From positions 589,101 through 653,100 of the forward strand of contig JARWMV010000253.1 in the NCBI GenBank assembly GCA_030998015.1: a stretch of DNA of 64,000 nucleotides, written 5' to 3'. Below are positions 54,108 to 64,000 of the stretch, in pieces; the stretch's first letter is position 1; each line of letters opens with the position of its first letter. A program made the translations under genes and the position numbers. The DNA comes from Ceratorhiza oryzae-sativae. Its lineage: Eukaryota; Basidiomycota; Agaricomycetes; Cantharellales; Ceratobasidiaceae. A model generated the notes under the pieces. It did not search any database and was not told the origin of the DNA. It saw only the letters and a program-made list of their open reading frames with translations.

Positions 54108-55158
54108 ATGCAGACTCCTCCCTTCATGTTGAATGATGTCCAGATTATGGCCAGCATCAACTCGATCCTGTCCTGCAAGCACTTCCATGTGTTTGCTAGT
54201 GTCATGCGTCAAGGGGAGAGTAAGTTTTTCAGTAGCCCATCCATCCTTGAGCGCAAGTTCAGGGAGGGCATTGAAGTACAGCACAGTGTAGGTCAGAGCT
54301 GGTATAAGGATGGCTGGTACCTAAGTGACCAAACCATTCATGCTCTTACTGATGCTCTATTGCAAGTGCGCGACTGTGTTGCCACTTTTTGCAATGATGG
54401 AGGCCTTAAGAAGGCTGAGGTTTTGAACAGCTTTGGAGTGGACTCACCTCTGTATGCGCAATTTAGGGTGGCAAATATTGCATACCCTCTAGAGCCAGAA
54501 AAGGGTTTCCACATCCAGGACTGGCATGAGCCTTTTGATTCCTTCTCTGACCTGATCTACACAGTAGTTCGTCTCCAAATCTGGGGCAATCACATGCTGA
54601 GTGCCTTGAACCATCTGGCTCGCTCTAAGGGGCTTGTTCCAGATGAAGGACACTTGCTGGAGCTTCCTCCTGTGCCCTGTGGGATTCTAGCTTTTGCCCA
54701 GTGCTCCTGGGACAAGTATTTGCTTGAACACCCTTATGGGAGCTGGGAGTTGCCTGCAGACGATGGAGTCCCTGCTGTTTGGGGAAATGATGTAGTAAGC
54801 ATCTCCTAGTTCATGCTTTCTGCATTTATTGACTTAATTAGCGCTACTTGGTTGCCCTATCAGAAGAATATTCTCATAGGACAGCTAAAGCTAAATATGA
54901 AGAATGGTGGGCAGGGCAGAAGGATAAGAAGCTTAATGCTCGCCTTAGAATTTTCTTTGGCGATAAAGCCTCTGAGGCTGCAGAACCCTCTATGAGCCCT
55001 GAGCCTTCTTTGGAGATGAAGATTCAGATTCTGAGGCTCTCAGTGGCTCCTGCCCTCCTTCACCTCCCAGTACTCCTGAACCTTGTCCTAGTAACAAAGG
55101 AAAGGAAAGGGAGCACATTTACATCAGCTCTGATGATGAGGGATATGATTCTCTCTAA
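54108..55158 (+). CDS. C3 frame 5, unknown protein, two exons, likely one frameshift
   Basis: Exon 1 (54108-54794, 229 codons) begins MQTPPFMLNDVQIMASINSI and is globular (CKHFHVFASVMRQGESKFF, RLQIWGNHMLSALNHLARS). A 47-bp intron (54795-54841) keeps phase into YLVALSEEYSHRTAKAKYEE and WWAGQKDKKLNARL. Near 55010 the acidic continuation (FGDEDSDSEALSG, then HIYISSDDEGYDSL, TAA 55156-55158) is in the next phase, as if a T was lost from a short T-run. It has its own TATA box. Not recognised. Confidence 0.6.
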
Positions 55159-55189
55159 TGTGAGTTGACATACCAGACTGGGGGGGCTA

Positions 55190-56501
55190 TGTTATGGATC
55201 ACTAACATTTTCTATTATTTTAGTCTGCTCTGCCAACCTCAAGCGATGCCTCTGTAATTAAATTGTGAAATACTTGAATTTGTATGCGCTCTGAATTGTA
55301 CTATTTTCCGTTCCATTAAATAGTACAAATTTCCCGCTCTCCAACGCATATTTTATTAAGTTTTTACGATAAGATCTCAGAGAGATACAGAGGTTGCGAT
55401 ATTTCCTCTTATCAGGAGATATTGATTACAACATCGCACCGCTCATATCTCGGCAACCGCTTACGCTATCAAAGCGATCTTGTGCTCTATCGATAGCTAA
55501 TCTTCGGCGGTATCTGCTGCCCGAAGATCGTCGCGATCCACCGGATCCTCGCGCCGGAATGGCCCGAAGATCATTAGAATCTTACTGGACCATCAATCAA
55601 GATCTAATGACTCCAGTGAGTCAGGAGAGCTTCCCAAATTGATCCAGAAGCTTCTCTGACTCACTTTATGACTCACTGAGATGTAGCCTCCATTCATTAC
55701 ATGTATATACTATGATAATATGATCTACAAGCCAATAGCAGGTCTCAGATGCATCAATGCCTTGATCCACACCCTGTCTTTACTCTTTTATCCTATACTG
55801 GGCTAGGGTGTACCCCAAGTATAGCAGTACCCTCTTTTGATGATTGCACTGGCATGCATGTATCTATTTGGCTCTGGAATGCCCTCCTCAGGGTATAAAA
55901 GGACCTCCTCTGAGGCCCTTCCAGACCACCTTCACTCCTCTACTCAACCCAGACTGGTTATTGGTTTCTTTTCTCTTTCTATTTCTCTTGTCTGTGTGTG
56001 ATGTGATTTCTTATATAACTAGTACTGAGGAATAAAGTACCATATTAGTTATATACTGTCTGAGTCATTGTATCTTATATACAGAGATATATAAGGATAC
56101 AATATTGCCTGATTGAGCATGACATTAAGTACCAGCTATTAGAGGAAATCTAAGTACCTGTAGCTGAGGAAGTACATGCATTAGGCAGCCCACCATCTAT
56201 CCTATAAGCTATCGCTTAAGCCTAGTATTAAGATTAGTATCAGTTAGTCCAAGCGACTAGGGCTGAACTACATTTAAGATATCTAAGGGAACCTGACCAT
56301 AGTAGTCTTGCTCTTTATACCTATAAATTAGTCAGTTTACACTGTGAAAGATTAAGACTACCTTGAGTGTTACTTGATTGCATTGCAACTACTTTGAGCC
56401 TTCTTACTCTAGTCTAAGAAGTATTGAGTACAATTAGTGTATACTAACATATCTACATTTGCTTAAGCTCTAGATATTCAAGTGTACCCTGACCTGTAAC
56501 A
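55190..56501 (+). repeat. 3' LTR of element C3
   Basis: 1312 bp, collinear with 47812-49121 with scattered differences, several at CpG. Followed by CTATG and a Ty3-A fragment. Confidence 0.88.
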
Positions 56502-57015
56502 CTATGTCAAATGGCTTGGTTATGATGAGCAACAATGGTTAACTTATGATGACCTGGTAAATGCACCAGAACTCATGGCTGACTATGTCAAGTCACATCC
56601 AAGGGCACCCCACAACCCCTGTGCCTTGAAGGGGGGAAGTGTCATGAACTGACATGCATATATCCACTCTATAATATTTTCTTGATTTACTACATTTTAT
56701 GAGACCATTTTCAAAACATACTTGCCTTTTATGGTATATCTGTGTCATGTGATTCAGGGGATGTCCCAGACCAATAACCAAGATGTATTTCAACTCCGAT
56801 GTGAAATTCCGCAGTTCCACAGTTGCTTCTATTGCTTCTATCTCTTATCAGTCATGACTCACTGTACAGACTTGTTTGTTATGATGTGGCTTGTATTGTG
56901 TATATAAACCAGGTCAAGTTTGCAGAGGACTCCTCAAGAACTTGATCTCTCATCAAGTACAAGTCCTTTTCTTTTCTTACTACTTTCTTCATCACCTGAC
57001 TTGTTGTTGTTGACA
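56502..57015 (+). mobile_element. Ty3-A copy A4: 3' end fragment with LTR
   Basis: Begins in the chromodomain (YVKWLGYDEQQWLTYDDL), runs through the pol end and GGGGGGAAG, and ends with a 376-bp LTR (56640-57015). The rest of the element is not left of C3, so the junction at 56501/56502 is not a simple insertion. Confidence 0.85.
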
Positions 57016-57394
57016 GAGTGGGTGCATACACAGGCTGTTCCCATGCATGATATCCAAGTTACATAATTGATGCAGCATACCTTTTTGACAAGTGACACAC
57101 ATGTCCTCCTGCGTCGCTACAAATTGTACAATACTTTATAGATATATACATTCGATGTCTGGCTACAACTTTCATTATATGGCTGAGTGCTCAAATCTAC
57201 TTATTTGCCTGACGCAGCAAGTCTGATCTCAGAAACCATGAGAAAGGTCACACACTGCATCAGTTTTGTAAGTAAGTGTAACTAAAAACTAGACAGTCTT
57301 GCCCAATCTACGGTGCAATGCAGATTCAGAGACAAATACAGCATATGCAGAGACAAGTAGCAACTGTGCCAGCAAGCATCAAACAAGAAACCAT
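57016..57394. other. Unassigned DNA between A4 and the copia LTR
   Basis: No coding or repeat recognised. It could belong to the copia LTR if that is longer than I estimate. Confidence 0.35.
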
Positions 57395-57727
57395 TGACAG
57401 GAGATGTAAGTTACAAGATGGAAGGTGGGAAGGGTGTTGAACATAGTATACCACAGTGAAATAAAACTAGTGAAATATACAAGTGTATTCAACAAGTGAC
57501 TATAAGCCATGAGAAAGTGAGACTTTATATACAAGACAAGTCTGCATATACATAACCAAGATAGCACAAGCGCATACAAGCAAGTACAGGTGAGTATAGA
57601 TCCGAATACACAATACAGGTGTGAAAGCTGACAACAGGAGTCAGCATACAATCAAGAATGCAAATGAAAGGTCCATGTCATCATAATGTAACCTGCATAA
57701 GCGCTGATGCACTTGTAATCTCCAACA
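57395..57727 (-). repeat. Probable 3' LTR of the copia remnant
   Basis: On the minus strand it starts TGTTGGAGATTACAAG after the purine tract and holds a TATATAAAG box near 57530. The distal end is estimated from CTCCTGTCA at 57395; no second LTR is in the window to confirm it. Confidence 0.45.
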
Positions 57728-57782
57728 CTCCCCCTCAAGTGTGACATCCCATGACTTTGCCAGCAAGGTAGTCAAAACAGGG

Positions 57783-59440
57783 TCAAGGTAGTGCTTTCGT
57801 GAATAGATCCACAAGGTTCTCATCACCAGGAATATGAGATAGTTCAATCATTTTGCATGTGATGTGTTCGCACATGAAATGGTGTTGCATGTTGATGTGT
57901 TTTGATTGTGCATGAAACTGAGGGTCATGTGCCAAAGCAATTGCAGTGGTGTTGTCTGTGTAAATAGGAAGAGCTGACTTGAGCGTAAACCCAAGTTCCT
58001 CAAAGAACATTTTGATCCAGAGACCATGTTGAACAGATAGTGACAATGCCATGTATTCACCTTCCATAGACAAGAGAGCAACAGTTGTCTGTTTTTTAGA
58101 GATCCAGCATATAGCTGCACCAGCCAGAGTAAAAACAATGCCAGAGATTGACTTTCGATTGAGTATATTCTGAGCCCAGTCAGTGTCTGAGTAACTGACC
58201 AGTTGAGATGAAGACTCAAGTCCATTATAGGTCAGACCATAGTCGAGTGTGCCCTTAAAGTAGCAGAATAGCAACTTGAGACCAGCAATGTGTGTTGGAC
58301 CAGGGTTTGAGCTGAACTGAGATAGATGCTGGTTCACATAGGCTGCATCAGGCCAGGTAGCAAGTGTAGTGTAAAGAATGCCCCCAATGTGGCAAGCATA
58401 GGGAAAGTTGATAGTGGGACCAGTATAGCATTCAAGCTGTGTTCCAGCAGGTAGTGGTAGAGTAGTCAGGTTAGCATCAGATAGCCTGGCTCAGTCGATC
58501 AAGTTTTTAACATAAGTATCTTGAGAGATTGTAATAGTGCATTTGGTTCAGTTTCAAGTGACTCGATAACCTAGAAAATGTCCTAGTTCTCCCATATCAC
58601 ACATCTCAAAAAGAGTCATGAGTTCACTCTTGACTTCAGATGCATATCCCTTGGTCACAAAGAGTGCAATATCATCAACATAGACAGCTAATATACAGAG
58701 ATTACCATTGTCGGTTTGACAGATAAAGCATGATGCTTCAGAGGTGATAGGTTCAAAGCCAATAGTTTTGACTGCTTTGCCAAACGTAAGCATCCAGATG
58801 CAAGGTGCTTGTTTCAGACCATAGAGGGAACCATGTAGGTGTAAGACCTTTTTCGTCCCATCCTCATAGCCAGGTACTTGGAGCATATAGATCTCCTCTT
58901 TGACTTGTCTGTTCAAGAAAGCTGATACAACATCAAGTTGATGAATATCCCAGTCATGAATAGCCACAAGCACAATGAGAATGTGCCAGGAGTCAGCTCA
59001 TAAGACATGAGCAACTACTTTGTTGAAATCAACACCAAAGCATTGGCCACAACCTTTAATGACTAGTTGTGCTTGATGACATGTAATCTCAAAATCCATG
59101 TTCTGTTTGACTATGTTGACCCAGCCAGGCTTAAGTGGTTTGAAGCTGTCAGGTAACTTGACAAGTTCAAAAGTCCCCATATGCTCAAATGCAGCCATTT
59201 CCTCATTGTGTGCGATTGACCACTTGTCTGCATCCCAGTGGGACAGTGTCTGTTTGTAGGACAGATGATCATCATCCTCTTGTCTTGAAATCACTGCATA
59301 TATGTACTTGCACCATTTGTGTTCAAGTGATATGTCCTCTTTGTTCCCTATATGCGCCACTCCCACTGGTTTCCCATATTTCGGATATGATGTGGAATTG
59401 TTGGCAGTAGGTTTGCTGACATTATCCAGGTCCATGTAAT
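57783..59440 (-). pseudogene. pol: Ty1/copia reverse transcriptase and RNase H, decayed
   Basis: Connecting region (DKWSIAHNEEMAAFEHMGTF, 58998-59435), RT start QLDVVSAFLN and HLHGSLYGLKQAP, active site YVDDIAL (58554-58973), and the block PYACHIGGILYTTLATWPDA (about 58340-58420), where the usual TRPD reads TWPD. RNase H (SYSDTDWAQNILNRKSISG, IYTDNTTAIALAHDP) runs 57783-58337. Phase breaks occur at 58990 and 58550. The order RT-RNase H after the connecting region, and YVDD, identify Ty1/copia. Confidence 0.82.
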
Positions 59441-59992
59441 TGGGTTGGGTTGCAGATGAGCTGCAAACCGGTCAAGACAGGCCAAGGCCTCTACCTAAAC
59501 AGTATGTGGGAGATCTGACCAGAGTTGGGATCCTGGATGTTGGATTTGATGATGACTTGGGGATTATAAGGGGTCCAGCATAGGTTTCTTTTCTTCAGGT
59601 TTGGGCACTGTAGGAGGCAGAGTGGTTGATTTCAGAGGTGGGGTGAATACACCAGGGGCTGGAGCTGGTTTTGACTGCTGTAAAAGACTGAGTTCAGTTG
59701 AGAAGCTCCTGACTCCCCCTCAGCAGGTGAAATGGTGGGAGAGAGCTGGTAGAGCTGAAGTTCAGTTCAATCAACTCCCCCTGACTTTGGACATGGTGGA
59801 AAGGTTATATTGCATGATTTAAGGATTTGTCAAGATTCCTGTTTGTAGTATCACCATGCAGTGGAATTGTTGGCAAAGCCAGTGAATTGATACTTTTTCA
59901 ATTTCACATCTAGTTTTCTGTTAGAGCCACTTTGGTCTAGTACCCAGCATTCAGCACCAAACTCTTGAAGATTGCCAATATGTGGTTTACAG
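59441..59992. other. Copia linker region or unrelated DNA
   Basis: Pro/Ser-rich reading on the minus strand would fit the variable linker between integrase and RT in copia elements. No conserved motif seen. Confidence 0.35.
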
Positions 59993-60812
59993 TGTTATGG
60001 ATCACTAACATTTTCTATTATTTTAGTCTGCTCTGCCAACCTCAAGTGATGCCTTTGTAATTAATTTGTGAAATACTTGAATTTGTATGTGCTCCAAATT
60101 GTACTATTTTCCGTTCCATTAAATAGTGCAAATTTCCCGCTTTCCAACGCATATTTTATTAAGTTTTTACGATAAGATCTCAGAGAGATACAGAGGTTGC
60201 GATATTTCCTCTTATCAGGAGATATTGATTACAACATCGCACCGCTCATATCTCGGCAACCGCTTACGCTAACAAAGCGATCTTATGCTCTATCGATAGC
60301 TAATCTTTGGCAATATCTGCTGCCCGAAGATCGTCGCAATCCATCTGATCCTTGTGCCAGAATGGCCTGAAGATCATTAGAATCTTACTGGACCATCAAT
60401 CAAGATCTAATGACTCCAGTGAGTCAGGAGAGCTTCCCAAATTGATCCAGAAGCTTCTCTGACTCACCTTATGACTCACTGAGATGTAGCCTCTGTTCAT
60501 TACATGTATATACTATGATAATATGATCTACAAGCCAATGGCAGGTCTCAGATGCATCAATGCCTTTGATCCACACCCTGTCTTTACTCTTTTATCCTAT
60601 ACTGGGCTAGGGTGTACCCCAAGTATAGCAGTACCCTCTTTTGATGATTGCACTGGCATGCATGCATCTATTTGGCTCTGGAATGCCCTCCTCAGGGTAT
60701 AAAAGGACCTCCTCTGAGGCCCTTCCAGACCACCTCCCTTCACTCCTCTACTCAACCCTGACCAGTTATTGGTTTCTTTTCTCTTTCTATTTCTCTTGTC
60801 TGTGTGTGATTT
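59993..60812 (+). repeat. LTR-C LTR, truncated by A5 (C4)
   Basis: First 820 bp of an LTR-C LTR from TGTTATGGATCACTAAC through TATAAAAGG to CTTGTCTGTGTGTGATTT, where A5 begins. The remaining 480 bp should lie right of A5, outside the window. Confidence 0.87.
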
Positions 60813-61189
60813 TGTCAACAACAACAAGTCAGGCAACAAGGAAAATAGTAAGAAAGTAAAAGAACTTGTATTCAACAAGAGGTCAAGTTCTTGAGGAGTC
60901 CTCTGCAAACTTGACCTGGTTTGTATACATAGTACAAGCCACATCATAACAAACAAGTCCGTACATTGAGTCACAACTGATAAGAGGTGGAAGCAGTGGA
61001 AGTGACTGCAGAACTGTGGAATTTCACATCAGAGTTGAGATACATCTTGGTTATTGGTCTGGAACATCCCCTTGAATCACATGACACAGATATACCATAA
61101 AAGGCAAGTATGTTTTGAAGATGATCTCATAAAATGTAGTAAATTGAGAAAATATTATAGAGTGGATATATGCATGTCAGTTTGTGACA
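60813..61189 (-). repeat. 3' LTR of Ty3-A copy A5
   Basis: On the minus strand TGTCACAAACTGACATGC to GTTGTTGTTGACA, with the family TATATAAA position changed to TATACAAA. Confidence 0.92.
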
Positions 61190-64000
61190 CTTCCCCCCTT
61201 CAAGGCACAGGGGTCATGGGGTGCCTTTGGATGTGACTTGACATAGTCGGCAATGAGTTCTGGTGCATTCACCAGGTCATCATAAGTTAACCATTGTTGC
61301 TCATTGTAGCTGAGCCATTTGACGTAGTATTCAAAGATGTTAGACCTTTTGTTGTATTGTGACTTTATGATCTATTCCACTTCAAATTCTTCTTCCCCTT
61401 CAGGAGTTACCACAGGTGGTGGTGGGGGGACCTGACAGCCATAGGGGTTGTCTTTATATCTGGTGAGAAGTGAAACATGAAACACTGGGTGTATTTTCAT
61501 GGTTATTGGTAGGTCCAGTTTGAAAGCATGTGTGCCATGTTGTGCTACCACCTTGAATGGTCCAATGCTTTTGTGGGCCAGTTTCCTGGAGGCCTGTTGT
61601 GTCCATATGTTCTTGGTGTCAAGCCAGACTTTGTCTCCAACCTTAATAGCTTCTGGGGTCCAATGCTTCTGATCATAGTATTCCTTGATCCTCTGGTTTG
61701 CTATTTCCAGAGCTGCCTTAAGTTTGTAGTGGCCCTTTTGGAGCCATTCTGCATGGTTGTCTGCTAAGGGGAGTTCTTGTTCCTCCCTGTCCCCAACTGC
61801 CAGCCTTGGATGGAAACCGTAGTTTGCAAAGAATGGTGATTTGCCAGTTGAGGCATTGACACTGTTATTGTAGGCAAATTCAGCCAATGGTAGGAGTGAG
61901 ACCCAGTCGTCTTGCCAGTCAGATACATAATGTCTGATGTACCCTTCCACTACTTGGTTGGCCCTTTCAGACTGGCCATCTGTCTGAGGGTGATATGCTG
62001 TGGAGTAGGAGGGTTTTATATCCAGCTGTCTGTATAAGTGCCTTAGGAATTTGGATGCAAAGTTGGGGCCATGGTCTGAGAGGTCATAGGTAATTTCCTC
62101 CCAAGGTTTTTCCAGTGCTGGTATTGGGTTTAGGAGCCCTGGGGGAACTTGGTTGCTGTGCTTGTTCCTGATGCATGACTTGCAATGTGTGACATATTCG
62201 TTGACTGATTTTTTCATTGATAACCACATGTATTTGCAATTTAGCAATTCATATGTTCTGAACTGCCCTGGGTCTCCTGCTGCTGGGCTATTGTGATGGC
62301 TTTCGATGACCTGTTTGTGAAGTTCTTTGTTATTTGGGACATAGATTCTGCCCTTGTGTTGTAAAAGTCCTTTGTCCCATTCCCAATCTTTAACCTTCTC
62401 ATTGTCATCTAGGGCTTTTAGCACTTTTGATAGGTGTTTGTCCCCTGGGATAGCATCCCTAACAAGTTGTTCCAGGTCATGGTCTGGCGTGATTGCTTGC
62501 AGGCTCAGTGATTTCAGCTCAAAAAATTGGTTTTGCACAAGCAGAGCTTGGCTCTCACCCCCCTCTCTAGGGATGTGTCTTGACAGCCTAGAGAGTATGT
62601 CTGCCCAACCATTCTTTGCCCCTTCAATGTATAGAATCTTGAATTTGAACCTGGATAGGAACTCATGCCACTGTGTGACTCAACCATTCAGTGGCTGATT
62701 TGTCTTCCAATACTCCAAATTCTTGTGATCACAAACAATGTTTACTGGGTGTTCAGCCCCTTCTAATAAGTGATGCCAGTGTTTGAGGGCCTTTATAATT
62801 GCCAGCATTTCTTTGTTGTAAATATCATAATTTCTTTCTGCTGGGACCATTGCCTTGGAGTAGTAGGAGATTGGGTGAAGCATTCCGTCTTCTCCATATT
62901 GCAATAATACAGGACCTGTGGCATAGCCTGAGGTGTCTGTTTCCAGAATGAATGGTTTGCTGGGTTCTGGCTGAATTAGGAGGGGGGCTTCCATGCTCAA
63001 TCCCTTTCTTCTGTCCATTCCCACTTTACATCCTTCTTGACAAGTTCATAAAGACATTTTGTGATTTTTGAAAAGTCCTTTATGAAGTGCCTTAACCAAT
63101 TTGCAAACCCCAGCCCTTCCAGGACTTTGGTTGGGTTGGTAAGGGTTGGCCATTCAACAGCCTTTTTGACCTTGGCTGGGTCTACTTTAAATCCCTGGGG
63201 AGTCACTACTATTCCCAGGTAGTCCACTTTGGTGACATCAAAAACACATTTCTCCAGGGCACAGTATAGGCTGGCCTTTTGGAGCCAACGCAAGACTTCT
63301 CTGACATGTTCATCGTGTTCCTCTTGGTTTTTTGAGAATACTAATATGTCATCCATGTAAATTACAATGTAAATGCCTTCAATGTCCTGGAATTCCTCTT
63401 GGATCATGGCCATGAAGGTTCCTGGTGCATTCTTTTGGCCAACTTGCATGACTAAGGGCTCATACAGCCTGCATTTGGTCTTAAAAGTGGCCTTCCATTT
63501 GTCTCCTTCCCAAATTTGTATGAGGTTGAAACCCCACTTTAGGTCAAACTTGGTAAATATCTTTGCCCCATGCAAAGTTTCCACAATATCATTGATGTGT
63601 GGGAGTGGGTACACATTGGAGACAGTCATTTCATTTAGCCGCTGGTAGTCGATGCACATGCGCAGCTTCCCATTCTTCTTCTTAACAAATATGGCTGTGG
63701 ATGCCATTGGTGACCTTGAGGGTCTAATATGCCCTGCCTGCAATTGGCAGTCTAAGGTTTTGTGCAATTCTGCATCTTTTTTGACACCCACACTGTATAT
63801 GGGGCCATGCCTTGGTTTCGCATCTGGTTTCAGATCTATCTCCATATCCCACTTCCTATGGGGTGGTAGTGGTTGGACATCATCTTCTTCAGCAAATATT
63901 TTCTTGAACTCCCTGTACTTTACTGGAAGTGAGTCTAAAGAGTCCAACTGGAGCTCCTTGGGTTCATTCGCTTGCACATGTAAGGGTTTTGTAATGCAAT
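61177..64000 (-). pseudogene. pol: Ty3-A copy A5 pol, with an in-frame integrase deletion
   Basis: RT with YMDDILVFSK (about 63345), RNase H (ETDTSGYATGPVLLQYGED, about 62930), integrase zinc region (CKSCIRNKHSNQ) and chromodomain. Compared with A3, 57 codons are missing in frame after KPWEEITYDL (near 62080), joining directly to SDHGPNFASKF. This removes most of the first half of the integrase core. A second deletion of about 25-30 bp near 62993 shifts phase before APLLIQ. A TAG replaces Gln near 61373, and a TGA lies near 63000. Confidence 0.86.

Larger units (their letters stand above)
47812..56501 (+). mobile_element. LTR-C element C3: large LTR element without polymerase
   Basis: 5' LTR 47812-49121 and 3' LTR 55190-56501 (1310 and 1312 bp, TGTTATGG...GTAACA) bound 6.07 kb, of which 1.44 kb is an nhAT-L insertion. 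A G-run (ACTGGGGGGGCT) precedes the 3' LTR, and TTGGTGAAGCAACC follows the 5' LTR, so both priming sites look plausible. I find no protease, RT, RNase H or integrase motif in any frame. Instead there are about five unfamiliar frames, some spliced. Outer flanks GCAAG and CTATG do not match. It may be a non-autonomous carrier of other genes mobilised by an unseen partner. Confidence 0.75.
57395..59992 (-). mobile_element. Ty1/copia element remnant, 5' truncated
   Basis: Minus-strand copia pol 3' part, then the purine tract CTTGAGGGGGAG and an LTR beginning TGTTGGAGATTACAAG at 57727. Gag and integrase are absent. The right end is cut by LTR C4 at 59993. Confidence 0.75.
60813..64000 (-). mobile_element. 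Ty3-A copy A5, cut by window end
   Basis: 3' LTR 60813-61189 (377 bp) inserted in LTR C4, with left target duplication GATTT (60808-60812). Most of pol is present in minus orientation. The 5' part is outside the window. Confidence 0.9.

Noticed and set aside
1..64000. CRISPR array, tRNA, rRNA, or bacterial operon
   Set aside because: No regularly spaced short repeats, no tRNA or rRNA folds noticed, and genes show eukaryotic introns and TATA promoters.

Overview
The window looks like a transposon-dense block from a filamentous basidiomycete, probably an Agaricomycete. The reasons are host-type introns of about 45-65 bp, Ty3 elements with chromodomains, hAT and pogo-like DDE transposons, and a Tnp2/DUF4218-like transposase remnant. 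The species cannot be proved from sequence alone; a Rhizoctonia-like genome is my guess. The only clearly host-like gene is at the left edge (56-1343, a spliced membrane protein cut by the window start). Nearly everything from 2499 to 64000 is mobile DNA or its debris. I use local names: Ty3-A (LTR about 376 bp, five copies A1-A5), Ty3-B (LTR about 520 bp), LTR-C (LTR about 1.3 kb), hAT-1 and hAT-2, nhAT-S and nhAT-L (short and long non-autonomous hAT), and a DDE_1/pogo-like element.

Layout. A1 (2499-9588, minus, TSD AAAAG) carries a 143-bp nhAT-S in gag. Next come CpG-poor DNA with a small palindromic repeat and two LTR-C solo LTRs in inverted orientation (10447-11750 and 13679-14983) around a decayed gene. 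A Ty3-B pol follows (15013-18402) with its 3' LTR; its frame is broken almost only by TGA codons. From about 18934 to 24976 a hAT-2 remnant contains a DDE_1 element (20048-24155), which contains a 1.44-kb nhAT-L (21792-23232). A Tnp2-like transposase remnant (25071-26171, continued at 46208) is split by the 20-kb insertion A2 (26177-46207, minus, TSD AGTTC). A2 itself contains a complete hAT-1 (27602-33184, 8-bp TSD), a solo LTR (35958-36626, TSD CCAAT) and the nearly intact A3 (38730-45671, plus, TSD CCATT).

The right part holds LTR-C element C3 (47812-56501). It has two 1.31-kb LTRs but no recognisable protease, reverse transcriptase, RNase H or integrase. Instead it has about five unfamiliar reading frames, some spliced and one with its own TATA box, plus a second nhAT-L copy. 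After it come a Ty3-A 3' fragment (A4), a Ty1/copia remnant (minus), a truncated LTR-C LTR and A5 (minus), which runs off the window.

How the parts work. Ty3-A has a Gag with a CCHC knuckle and a Pol in the order protease, RT, RNase H, integrase, chromodomain. Gag stop and Pol start overlap as ATGA. The sequence after the 5' LTR is complementary to the predicted RNA 5' end, as in self-primed Tf1/sushi elements. Extra zinc-knuckle and coiled-coil reading frames lie between the 5' LTR and gag. Old layers have almost no CpG while young insertions keep theirs, and many nonsense codons are TGA where CGA is expected, so CpG methylation and deamination seem to have shaped the locus. The best candidate for something undescribed is the polymerase-less, multi-gene LTR-C element.
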